From the NCBI RefSeq assembly GCF_963662885.1, contig NZ_OY760055.1, positions 692,001-756,000 on the forward strand: a stretch of DNA of 64,000 nucleotides. Direction: 5' to 3'. Positions 44,631 to 51,770 of the stretch are shown piece after piece. The notes under the pieces were generated by a model, which made no database searches, had not been told where the DNA came from, and saw nothing but the letters and a program-made list of their open reading frames with translations. This DNA is from an uncultured Pseudodesulfovibrio sp. (lineage in GTDB: Bacteria > Desulfobacterota > Desulfovibrionia > Desulfovibrionales > Desulfovibrionaceae). The position numbers and the translations under genes are program-made. How positions within the stretch are numbered: position 1 is the stretch's first letter; each line of letters starts with the position of its first letter.

Positions 44631-46343
44631 ATGACAAATGAGAAATCTGAACAGTGGTGGGAACGCACCATTACATTGAGTGACGCAGGAGTACGGCTGG
44701 ACAAGTTCTGGGGCCGTGAGCTGGCCGAAGAGGGCGTTTCCCGTGGCCGCATCAAAGGTTGGATAGAAGCCGGTCTGGCTCTGGTGGACGGTGAGGTCTC
44801 CCTCAAGGGGAACCGCAAGTTGGCCCGCGGGCAGACCGTGACGCTCAAGGCCGCCGAGCCCGAGCCGGGCGAATATGCTGCCGAGCCTGTTCGTGGCGAT
44901 ATCGAAGCCGTGTTCGAGGACGAGGACATGCTTGTCGTGGTCAAGCCCGCAGGGTTGACCACGCACCCGGCTCCGGGCGAACCCGGCCCCACCCTGGTCA
45001 ACCTGTTAATCCATCAATGGCCTGACATCGCCGCCGAGAACAGTTCCATGGACCCGCAGCGGCCCGGTATCGTCCACCGTCTGGACAAGGATACCTCAGG
45101 CCTCATGGCCGTGGCCCGGAACGAACCGGCTCGACTGGCTCTGTCGGACAGCTTTGCCGGACGCAGGACGTTCAAGGTATATCTGGCCCTTGTCCACGGC
45201 TGTCCCAAACAAGCCAGGGGGACCGTGGATGCGCCCATGGGACGACATCCCAGCCGAAAGACCCAGATGGCCGTTGTGCCCAAGGGCGGGCGCGAGGCTC
45301 GCAGCGACTACCGGGTGCTCTGGACCGGGCCGCGCGGTCTGGCCTCACTGGTGGCCGTGCGCATCCACACCGGCCGGACTCACCAGATTCGCGTGCACAT
45401 GGCCCATCTCGGCCACCCGCTGCTCGGCGATGCGGTCTATGGCGCGCGGGAAAACGCCGAGTGGTCGAGGCGGCCCGATCGGCTGGCCGCGTTGGCCCCA
45501 CGACAGATGCTCCACGCCTTTTACCTCGGCGTTCCCCATCCGGAAACGGGTGAGCCGGTGACCCGCTGGCTGGCCCCGCCCGAGGATTTTCAGACCCTTT
45601 TGGCCGGGTTGACCCGCGAGTGCCTGCGCGTGGGTATCGTGGGTATGCCGGGCGGCGGCAAGTCCACCTTGCTCAAGGCATTGCGCGATATGGGACGCCC
45701 CTGTTTCTCGGCGGACGAGTCCGTGGCCGAACTGTACGCCCCAGGCGGGGACGGCGCGGCCATGATCCGGCAGCGCTTCGGCGGGCAATACACGCTGGAT
45801 GACGGCGGAGTGGACAAGCCGGGGCTCTTCAAGGTGATGCGCGAGTCGGAGGGTGTGCGTCGGGAGGTCATGGATATGGTCCACCCCATGGTCCGTCACC
45901 AATGCGAGGAGTTCTTCATGGCCCATCGAGATGAACCCGTGGCCTATGCCGAGGTTCCCCTGCTGCTGGAAGGCGGATGGCACAAGTCCGGCATGGTCGA
46001 TCTGGTGGCCGGGGTGCGGTGTCCCGAGGCCAAGCGGAACGGCGAATTGCGTGAGCTTCGCCATCTTTCCCCGGAGATGCTGGCCGTGTTCGATTCCTGG
46101 CAATGGCCCGAGGCCGACAAGCTCGCGGCCTGTGACGTGATCGTGGACAACGACAAGGGGTTGGCCGAACTGGCCGGGGAAGCGGGGCGTCTGGACGCGG
46201 CCGCCCAGGACGAATGGGACCGGCGCAATATTGCGTTTCAGGGCTGGATGGATGCGCTGTGGCCTGATCTGGCCGATGAACTGGCCCCGGAAGCGGCTGA
46301 AAAGATGGCCGCCGAAGAGGGGGATGAGGGGGACGAGGCGTGA
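44631..46343 (+). CDS. coaE: RluD-type pseudouridine synthase fused to dephospho-CoA kinase
   Basis: A 570-residue fusion. Part 1 (to about 330) is an RluA/RluD-family 23S rRNA pseudouridine synthase. It has an S4 domain (about 20-75), the catalytic Asp152 in GIVHRLDKDTSGLM, and RTHQIRVHMAHLGHPLLGD. Part 2 (about 333-540) is dephospho-CoA kinase, the last step of CoA synthesis, with P-loop GIVGMPGGGKST, FSADESVAELY, and YAEVPLLLEGG. A Glu/Asp-rich tail ends it. Such a fusion joins rRNA modification with CoA synthesis; I recall similar chains in Desulfovibrio. No Shine-Dalgarno is evident. A TTG two codons earlier is an alternative start. Confidence 0.93.
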   Translation: MTNEKSEQWWERTITLSDAGVRLDKFWGRELAEEGVSRGRIKGWIEAGLALVDGEVSLKGNRKLARGQTVTLKAAEPEPGEYAAEPVRGDIEAVFEDEDMLVVVKPAGLTTHPAPGEPGPTLVNLLIHQWPDIAAENSSMDPQRPGIVHRLDKDTSGLMAVARNEPARLALSDSFAGRRTFKVYLALVHGCPKQARGTVDAPMGRHPSRKTQMAVVPKGGREARSDYRVLWTGPRGLASLVAVRIHTGRTHQIRVHMAHLGHPLLGDAVYGARENAEWSRRPDRLAALAPRQMLHAFYLGVPHPETGEPVTRWLAPPEDFQTLLAGLTRECLRVGIVGMPGGGKSTLLKALRDMGRPCFSADESVAELYAPGGDGAAMIRQRFGGQYTLDDGGVDKPGLFKVMRESEGVRREVMDMVHPMVRHQCEEFFMAHRDEPVAYAEVPLLLEGGWHKSGMVDLVAGVRCPEAKRNGELRELRHLSPEMLAVFDSWQWPEADKLAACDVIVDNDKGLAELAGEAGRLDAAAQDEWDRRNIAFQGWMDALWPDLADELAPEAAEKMAAEEGDEGDEA

Positions 46344-47080
46344 TCCCCATCCGCGACAACGTGCCGCGCGAGACCCGGCCCTATGCCGTGCTTTCGATCA
46401 TCGTCGTCAATGCCGCGATCTTCCTGTTCGTGTTCAGCCTCGCGCCCGAGGCCAGGGCGAGGATATTCTATCTGTTCGGGGTGGTCCCGGCTCGGTTCTT
46501 CGAGCCGGACTGGGCGGCCTGGGCCGGGTACCCGGACACGCTGGGCTGGCCGTTTTTGACCTATATGTTTCTGCACGGCGGTTGGCTGCACATCATCCTG
46601 AATATGTGGATGCTCTGGATCTTCGGCGACAACATCGAGGATGTCACCGGCCACGGCTGGTTCGTGCTGTTCTATGTGCTCTGCGGCCTGGCCGCCGTGA
46701 CCACGCACATGGCCTTTGAACGGGGCTCGCCCATGCCGGTTATCGGCGCATCCGGCGCTATCGCCGGGGTCATGGGCGCGTATATCGTGCTCTACCCGCA
46801 CGGCAAGGTTTTGACCCTGATACCTGTCTTCTTCTTTCCCCTCATCCTGCGTATTCCCGCCTCCCTGTTTCTGGGGCTCTGGCTGCTCATGCAGATTCTT
46901 TCCGGGGTGTACTCCTCGGTCCATAGTGCGCAGAACGTGGCCTGGTGGGCGCACGTGGGCGGGTTCGTCACCGGCATCATCCTGATCCGCTGGTTCAGAA
47001 GACCCGGCCGGTGCCGGTACTGCTACAACCCGGACACCAAGGACTACGATCCCGAGGAAACGGAGCCGCCTGCCATCTGA
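46340..47080 (+). CDS. Rhomboid intramembrane serine protease
   Basis: A 246-residue protein with six helices. The catalytic Ser139 lies in GASGAIAGVMGA and His205 in WWAHVGGFV. HGGWLHIILNMWMLWIFG is the conserved loop-1/helix-2 section. It cleaves membrane helices of substrates. The GTG start overlaps the coaE stop by three bases. The C-terminal tail has a CRYC pair that may bind metal or form a disulfide. Confidence 0.92.
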   Translation: MIPIRDNVPRETRPYAVLSIIVVNAAIFLFVFSLAPEARARIFYLFGVVPARFFEPDWAAWAGYPDTLGWPFLTYMFLHGGWLHIILNMWMLWIFGDNIEDVTGHGWFVLFYVLCGLAAVTTHMAFERGSPMPVIGASGAIAGVMGAYIVLYPHGKVLTLIPVFFFPLILRIPASLFLGLWLLMQILSGVYSSVHSAQNVAWWAHVGGFVTGIILIRWFRRPGRCRYCYNPDTKDYDPEETEPPAI

Positions 47081-47110
47081 TAGGAGCGCGTCAAAGAGTA
47101 CCGGGAGAGG

Positions 47111-47659
47111 CTATTGTCCCTGGAATCTTTCAGCCAGATCCCAGCGGTCCACCAGGGTGGCCACTGACGGCGGGACCAGGGACTGCCACTCGCCGCCATT
47201 GCGGATGGCCGCTCGAACGTCCGTGCCGCTGATGCCTTTCTCGCTCTCGGGCCGTTCCCACATGACGTGGGTGGCCAGGCCCAGGCTCTCGAACCGTTTG
47301 CGCTTCTCGCGCCCCCAGTCGTCATAGATGGTCAGGAAATAGACCGCGTCGCGCGGGGCGCAACCTTCGAGCAGTTCCGGGCAGTTGATCGGAAAGGGAA
47401 TCACGGAAAAGGCGTGTCGGTCCACTCCGGCCTCCATCAGGGCCGCCTCAATCATGGCCTTACGTTCTTCATAGGAAAGGGGGTTGTTTTCCCTGCTGGA
47501 CCGCTCCGGGTTGGTCGCCTCCTCGCGTATGGAGGCCGCGTCCGGGTTGGTCACGCCGATGATAAGCCGTTCGCAGAGCCTTTTCCCGGCCAGCAGATAG
47601 ACCAGATGGTCGTTGTGCAGAACCTGGAACCTGCCGTGGATGAAGCCGAGGGGGTGCAT
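47111..47659 (-). CDS. NMN adenylyltransferase-like nucleotidyltransferase (NadM type)
   Basis: A 182-residue protein with the archaeal NMNAT pattern: GFIHGRFQVLHNDH at the N-terminus (HxxH at 15-18) and SEKGISGTDVRAAI near the end, the ISxTxxR motif. It probably joins NMN and ATP to NAD, or acts on a related nucleotide. The start at 47659 follows AGGAG; a GTG two codons earlier overlaps it. It begins two bases after the apgM stop, so the two are coupled. It is distinct from nadD at 19173. Confidence 0.8.
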   Translation of the reverse strand: MHPLGFIHGRFQVLHNDHLVYLLAGKRLCERLIIGVTNPDAASIREEATNPERSSRENNPLSYEERKAMIEAALMEAGVDRHAFSVIPFPINCPELLEGCAPRDAVYFLTIYDDWGREKRKRFESLGLATHVMWERPESEKGISGTDVRAAIRNGGEWQSLVPPSVATLVDRWDLAERFQGQ

Positions 47660-47661
47660 GA

Positions 47662-48981
47662 TCACTCCTGAGGGTCGAGGATGAACGGGGGATGGTCGCC
47701 GGGCCAGTATTCCACCGGCAATGGTGTGTCGCGAATACCTATCAGGCGGGCACGGTCGAGGTGGTTGAGGACCGTGAACAGAAACTCCCGGCCACGCATG
47801 CAGCCCAGCGCGCCTCCGGCCACGGAAACTTCGTCAAAGGCATCAACCCGGTCGCGGCGAACACCCTGTCCCGCGAACATCATGGGCACGGGTTCGCCCG
47901 AATGGATCAGCGTGCCGCAACTCGGGGTGGAGTGATCGGCGGTCACGGCCAACAGCAGGCGTTGGTCGTCCAGGATCGCGTCGACCACCTCGTTGAGCCC
48001 CCGGTCCAGGGATTCGATGACCCGGACTTTGGCTGCCGGGTCCTTGGTGTGGCCCGCCTGATCCGGTGTCTTGGTGTGGACGTGGATGAAGTCGTAGTCG
48101 GCCGCACGGTCCAGGGCCAGCCGGATGCGTTCCGCCAGGTCCGCGCCCGGATCGCCCGTGTCGCGCGCCTTGACGAAATCCATGCCCATGAATCGGGCCA
48201 GGCCCGCGTACATGGCCCCGGTCGCGATGGAAAGCCCCCGCAGCCCGTACCGTTGCCGCATGCTCGGGCAACGGGTCAGCCGCCCGGCGCGCTGTGTGAC
48301 CAGCCCGTTGGCCGGAATCTGTCCTGCCTGCAACCGCTCGCGGTTCATGGGCAGGGCTGAGAGGATGCGGTGCGCCCATAAAAGATATCGTTCAAGGGCT
48401 GCGGCCGTGCGCTGCGCCATCCGGTCCCGGTGGTCCTTGAGCGGCAAGGGGCGGGGCAGCAGTCGGCCGTCCACCATGGGGTTGGTGTCGGTGACGAAGG
48501 GGGAGACTTCGCCGTGCAGAATCAGCACGCCGAACAGGCCGCCCACGGGGTGCAGAGTGGCGGTCACGCCGTCGTATTCGAAAGGCGGCAGCGCGTCGAA
48601 CAGCGCCTTTGCCTCGTCGGATGTGGCGGGTACCTTGTCATGGACCAGGGTCAGGCGGTTGGACGCGTCCGGGCCGATATGGGCGAAGTGGGTGAGCAGG
48701 GCCACATCCCTCGGCCCCAGTTCGATACCCGATCCCAGAGCCTCCAGCGCGCCGCGTCCGGGGAACTCGTAAGGCATGCCGCCGAACAGGGCGAAGTGGG
48801 CGTTTTCCGAAGGCAGGGGTTGGCCGAACATGGTTGCGTGGTACAGACCTGTCGCCGAGCGGGCGGCCAGTCGGTCAAGGCAGGGGGTGGCCGCTGCCTG
48901 CAGAGGGGTGCGTTCGTCAAGGCTGGCATGGGACCTGTCGCCCAGACCATCGAGAAGGACCAGAATGCATGCATCAGGCAT
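47662..48981 (-). CDS. apgM: Archaeal-type 2,3-bisphosphoglycerate-independent phosphoglycerate mutase
   Basis: A 439-residue alkaline-phosphatase-superfamily enzyme. CILVLLDGLGDRS carries the first metal Asp, PLPSENAHFALFGG carries the Ser nucleophile region, then HVHTKTPDQAGH and VTADHSTPSCGT supply the other metal ligands. It interconverts 3- and 2-phosphoglycerate in glycolysis. ApgM is typical of archaea and is scattered in bacteria. Length fits. A palindrome lies 20 bases upstream of its start. Confidence 0.85.
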   Translation of the reverse strand: MPDACILVLLDGLGDRSHASLDERTPLQAAATPCLDRLAARSATGLYHATMFGQPLPSENAHFALFGGMPYEFPGRGALEALGSGIELGPRDVALLTHFAHIGPDASNRLTLVHDKVPATSDEAKALFDALPPFEYDGVTATLHPVGGLFGVLILHGEVSPFVTDTNPMVDGRLLPRPLPLKDHRDRMAQRTAAALERYLLWAHRILSALPMNRERLQAGQIPANGLVTQRAGRLTRCPSMRQRYGLRGLSIATGAMYAGLARFMGMDFVKARDTGDPGADLAERIRLALDRAADYDFIHVHTKTPDQAGHTKDPAAKVRVIESLDRGLNEVVDAILDDQRLLLAVTADHSTPSCGTLIHSGEPVPMMFAGQGVRRDRVDAFDEVSVAGGALGCMRGREFLFTVLNHLDRARLIGIRDTPLPVEYWPGDHPPFILDPQE

Positions 48982-49000
48982 GTGAGACTCCGGCTGGTTT

Positions 49001-49015
49001 ATAGAAATATTCTAT
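49001..49015. promoter_or_regulatory. AT-rich palindrome between divergent apgM and PHP genes
   Basis: ATAGAAATATTCTAT is a perfect inverted repeat (6-bp arms, 3-base centre) in a short AT-rich divergent region. It could be an operator or simply part of promoter DNA. Confidence 0.3.
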
Positions 49016-49080
49016 GGGAACAATGATTAACATATATACAATCACATTGTCATGGGCAGGCGCGAGTGTAAAATGGGTTC

Positions 49081-49683
49081 ATGCTCATAGATCTTCACGT
49101 CCACTCCACCTGCTCTCCGTGCAGCATCCTCAAGCCATCGGAAATCCTGGGCAGCGCCCGAGCAAAGGGCCTGGATGCCGTATGTATCACCGATCACGAC
49201 ACCATGTCCATCCTGACACAATGTCGGGAGGGATTCCAGCCCGATGGGTTGTTGGTCATCGTGGGCATGGAGTACACCACGAAACAGGGCGATTACCTGA
49301 TCTTCGGGGACGTGGGCAACCTGCCGCACGGACTCTCGGCCGAGCTCCTGCTCCCGGCCGTGCGTGACCTGGGCGGGGCGGCCATCTCCGCGCATCCTTG
49401 CCGTACCTGGCGCCCGGCCGATCCGGTCATCTTCGACCAGGGATTGTGTACCATCGCGGAGGCGAAGAATGGGCGCAACACCGACGCCGAGAACGTCGAG
49501 GCCATGAGCCTGATCGGAGCCCACGGCATGACCGCCGTGGCCGGTTCCGACGCCCACGCCCTGGAGGAGTTGGGCCGCTGTCCCACGCGGTTCACCGTGC
49601 CGGTCAACTCCACTCGGGATCTGATTGCGGCTCTGAACGCGGGGCAGTGCCATCCCTCCTTGGCCCACCGCTCGGCCGCCTGA
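49081..49683 (+). CDS. PHP-domain phosphoesterase
   Basis: A 200-residue metal-dependent hydrolase of the PHP class. All metal-binding motifs are present: DLHVHST, ITDHDT, VGMEY, SAHPCR and GSDAHAL. Related proteins hydrolyse histidinol phosphate, nucleotide 3',5'-phosphates or RNA ends; the substrate here is not clear. No ribosome site is evident before the ATG. It is divergent from apgM. Confidence 0.85.
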   Translation: MLIDLHVHSTCSPCSILKPSEILGSARAKGLDAVCITDHDTMSILTQCREGFQPDGLLVIVGMEYTTKQGDYLIFGDVGNLPHGLSAELLLPAVRDLGGAAISAHPCRTWRPADPVIFDQGLCTIAEAKNGRNTDAENVEAMSLIGAHGMTAVAGSDAHALEELGRCPTRFTVPVNSTRDLIAALNAGQCHPSLAHRSAA

Positions 49684-49710
49684 GTCCCTTTTTCCTCACC
49701 CCCGTTCCGG

Positions 49711-50268
49711 CTACTTGGGCGAAATCAGGAAGGACGTGACCTTGCGCACGCCCTTGACGCCCTTTGCCACCTTCACGGCCAGGGCCGCGTCCGCCTTGCT
49801 TCGGATCATGCCCAGCAGCACCACCTCGCCGTTCATGACCTCCTGTTCGATCTGGGTTGAACTCAGATCCCCGTTTCCGATAAGCTCCGTGCGCACCTTG
49901 GCCGCCAGCTTCAGATCATCGGACGTCGTGTCGGTCTCGGGTTTGAAATAGTCGGTCACCCGCTTCGCCCCCTCGGTCCCCTTGGCCGTCTTGACCGCGA
50001 ACGCCTGAAAGCTCTGGTCGTTGATCGCGCCCACCAGGTAGACGTGCTTCAGAAAACAGTACACATGGACCTTCAGAGCCATCTTGGAATCCTTGTCCGC
50101 GAGCTTTCCCTTGATGGACAGCGAGATCTTCTTGTCAGCCGCCTGATCACCCACGCTGCGTTCGTCCCGGGCGCTTCCGTAGATGGCTCCCCAAGGGGTC
50201 CAGGCCAGGGAGGAGAAAGCGAGACAGAGAATCAGCAGAGTTGGTCCGAGTGGTGTGTAATACCGCAT
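49711..50268 (-). CDS. BON-domain periplasmic protein
   Basis: A 185-residue protein with a Sec signal peptide (TLLILCLAFSSLAW) and two BON modules (about 50-110 and 115-182; VYLVGAINDQSFQAFAVKTA and VVLLGMIRSKADAALAVKVA). It is related in layout to the lipoprotein at 466-1125, but lacks a lipobox Cys. It probably supports envelope integrity. Good GGAGG site. Convergent with the PHP gene and divergent from the chaperone operon. Confidence 0.87.
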   Translation of the reverse strand: MRYYTPLGPTLLILCLAFSSLAWTPWGAIYGSARDERSVGDQAADKKISLSIKGKLADKDSKMALKVHVYCFLKHVYLVGAINDQSFQAFAVKTAKGTEGAKRVTDYFKPETDTTSDDLKLAAKVRTELIGNGDLSSTQIEQEVMNGEVVLLGMIRSKADAALAVKVAKGVKGVRKVTSFLISPK

Positions 50269-50287
50269 GGTTCCTCCTTGTCAGTCA

Positions 50288-50308
50288 TGTGGATAACTCT
50301 GTGGAAAA
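50288..50308 (-). promoter_or_regulatory. Tandem DnaA-box-like 9-mers upstream of cbpA
   Basis: On the minus strand TTTTCCACA (50308-50300) and TTATCCACA (50296-50288) lie in the same direction, three bases apart. Both match the DnaA box TTWTNCACA perfectly. They sit about 26 bases upstream of the cbpA -35. Confidence 0.5.
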
Positions 50309-50333
50309 AAGTTCGGTTTTCATTTTTTCCGGC

Positions 50334-50361
50334 TTGACACAGGGCAAAGGCATATTATTTA
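50334..50361 (+). promoter_or_regulatory. Promoter of the cbpA-cbpM-clpB operon
   Basis: TTGACA (50334-50339), 16-base spacer, TATTTA (50356-50361). The CTTGACA start with a CATATT 11 bases on also recalls heat-shock (sigma-32) promoters, but the spacing is short. Confidence 0.45.
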
Positions 50362-50412
50362 TGGTAAGCGTTGAGAAATTGAAATCAGTCAGCATCAAGG
50401 AAAACGATTCTA

Positions 50413-51393
50413 ATGGAATATAGAGACTACTACAAACTTCTCGGAGTGTCCCGCTCCGCATCCAAGGAAGAGATCGGAAAGGCTTTCAAGAAGCTGGCCC
50501 GGAAGTATCATCCCGACCTCAATCCCAACGACAAGGACGCGGAGAGCAAGTTCAAGGAGATCAACGAGGCCTACGAAGTCCTCAAGGACGAGAAGAAGCG
50601 CAAGCTCTATGACCAGTTCGGCTCCAACTGGGAGCATGGCCAGAACTTTCAGCCGCCGCCGGGCTACGAGAACATGAACTTCGGTGGCGGAGGAGGCGGC
50701 TTCGGTGGTGGAGCGGGCTTCTCGGACTTTTTCGAGACCATCTTCGGCGGAGGTGGCGGCGGTTTTCGCGGCGGCTTCCAGTCCGGCGGGTTCTCGCAGG
50801 GCGACTTCGGCGGCGGCTACCAACGGCGTCCCCGTCGTGGCGCGGACTCCGAGGCGTCCTATGAACTGACCCTGGAAGAGGCCTATCAGGGCGGCAAGAA
50901 GTCCATCACCCTGCAGGAGCAGACCAGCGGCCCGGACGGTATTCCGCGCATGACCACCAAGACTCTGGAGGTCACGGTTCCCGCCGGCATCAAGGACGGC
51001 CAGAAGATCCGCTTGGCGGGCCAGGGCAATCCCGGCCTGAACGGCGGGGCCAAGGGCGACCTGTACCTGAAGATCCGGCTCATGCCGCACCATATGTTCA
51101 AGGTGTCCGAATCGGATGTGGTCCTCGATCTGCCGCTGTCTCCGTGGGAAGCGGCGCTCGGCACCACGGCTCGCATCCCCACCCTGGACGGGGCTGTCGA
51201 GATGAAGATTCCGCCGGGTATCGGCTCGGGCAAGAAGCTGCGCATAAAGGGGCGCGGCCTCGGAGCCGGAGCCAAGAAGGGCGACCAGTACGTCCGCATC
51301 ATGATCCAGGTGCCGGAACGGCTCTCGGCTGAGGAGCGCGACCTGTTCGAACAACTGCAGAAGGTCTCGGAGTTCAAGCCGAGAAGTTTCTAG
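50413..51393 (+). CDS. cbpA: DnaJ-type co-chaperone CbpA
   Basis: A 326-residue class B J-protein. The J domain (1-70) has the HPD motif in KYHPDLNPND, then a long Gly/Phe-rich stretch (about 85-140), and two beta-rich C-terminal client-binding domains (about 150-320). The zinc finger of DnaJ is absent, so it is CbpA/DjlA-type rather than DnaJ. It stimulates the DnaK ATPase. First of the operon with cbpM and clpB. SD AAGGA upstream. Confidence 0.93.
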   Translation: MEYRDYYKLLGVSRSASKEEIGKAFKKLARKYHPDLNPNDKDAESKFKEINEAYEVLKDEKKRKLYDQFGSNWEHGQNFQPPPGYENMNFGGGGGGFGGGAGFSDFFETIFGGGGGGFRGGFQSGGFSQGDFGGGYQRRPRRGADSEASYELTLEEAYQGGKKSITLQEQTSGPDGIPRMTTKTLEVTVPAGIKDGQKIRLAGQGNPGLNGGAKGDLYLKIRLMPHHMFKVSESDVVLDLPLSPWEAALGTTARIPTLDGAVEMKIPPGIGSGKKLRIKGRGLGAGAKKGDQYVRIMIQVPERLSAEERDLFEQLQKVSEFKPRSF

Positions 51394-51403
51394 AGGTACG
51401 ACA

Positions 51404-51739
51404 ATGACCACGAAGAAATTGCAGGAAATGATGATGCGCCTGCCGGGCCTGAATCTGCCCGAACGCAGCGAATACGTGGCCTGGGCCCAATTGGTCCAAC
51501 TGACATCCATCGAACCGGCCGATATGAGCGAACTGGTCGATCTCGGCTGGATCAGCCCCAAGCGGACCGGTGCCGAGGAGTACCTGTTCCGCCTCAAGGA
51601 CGTCTATCGCATTCACAAGCTCATGCGCCTGGTCCATGACCTGGAGGTCTCGGTCTACGGCGGGTCCATCATCGTGGACCTGATGGAAAAGATCGAAGAG
51701 CTCGAGACCGAGGTCGAGGAACTCAGGAGGCTCGTCTGA
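51404..51739 (+). CDS. cbpM: CbpM-like chaperone modulator
   Basis: A 111-residue protein of MerR-like fold (LVQLTSIEPADMSELVDLGW), ending in a coiled coil (MEKIEELETEVEELRRLV). CbpM binds the J domain of CbpA and blocks its action on DnaK. Position right after cbpA (10 bases) supports the call. Confidence 0.85.
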   Translation: MTTKKLQEMMMRLPGLNLPERSEYVAWAQLVQLTSIEPADMSELVDLGWISPKRTGAEEYLFRLKDVYRIHKLMRLVHDLEVSVYGGSIIVDLMEKIEELETEVEELRRLV

Positions 51740-51770
51740 CCGACATATTTATAGAGGAGGTAACCATATA

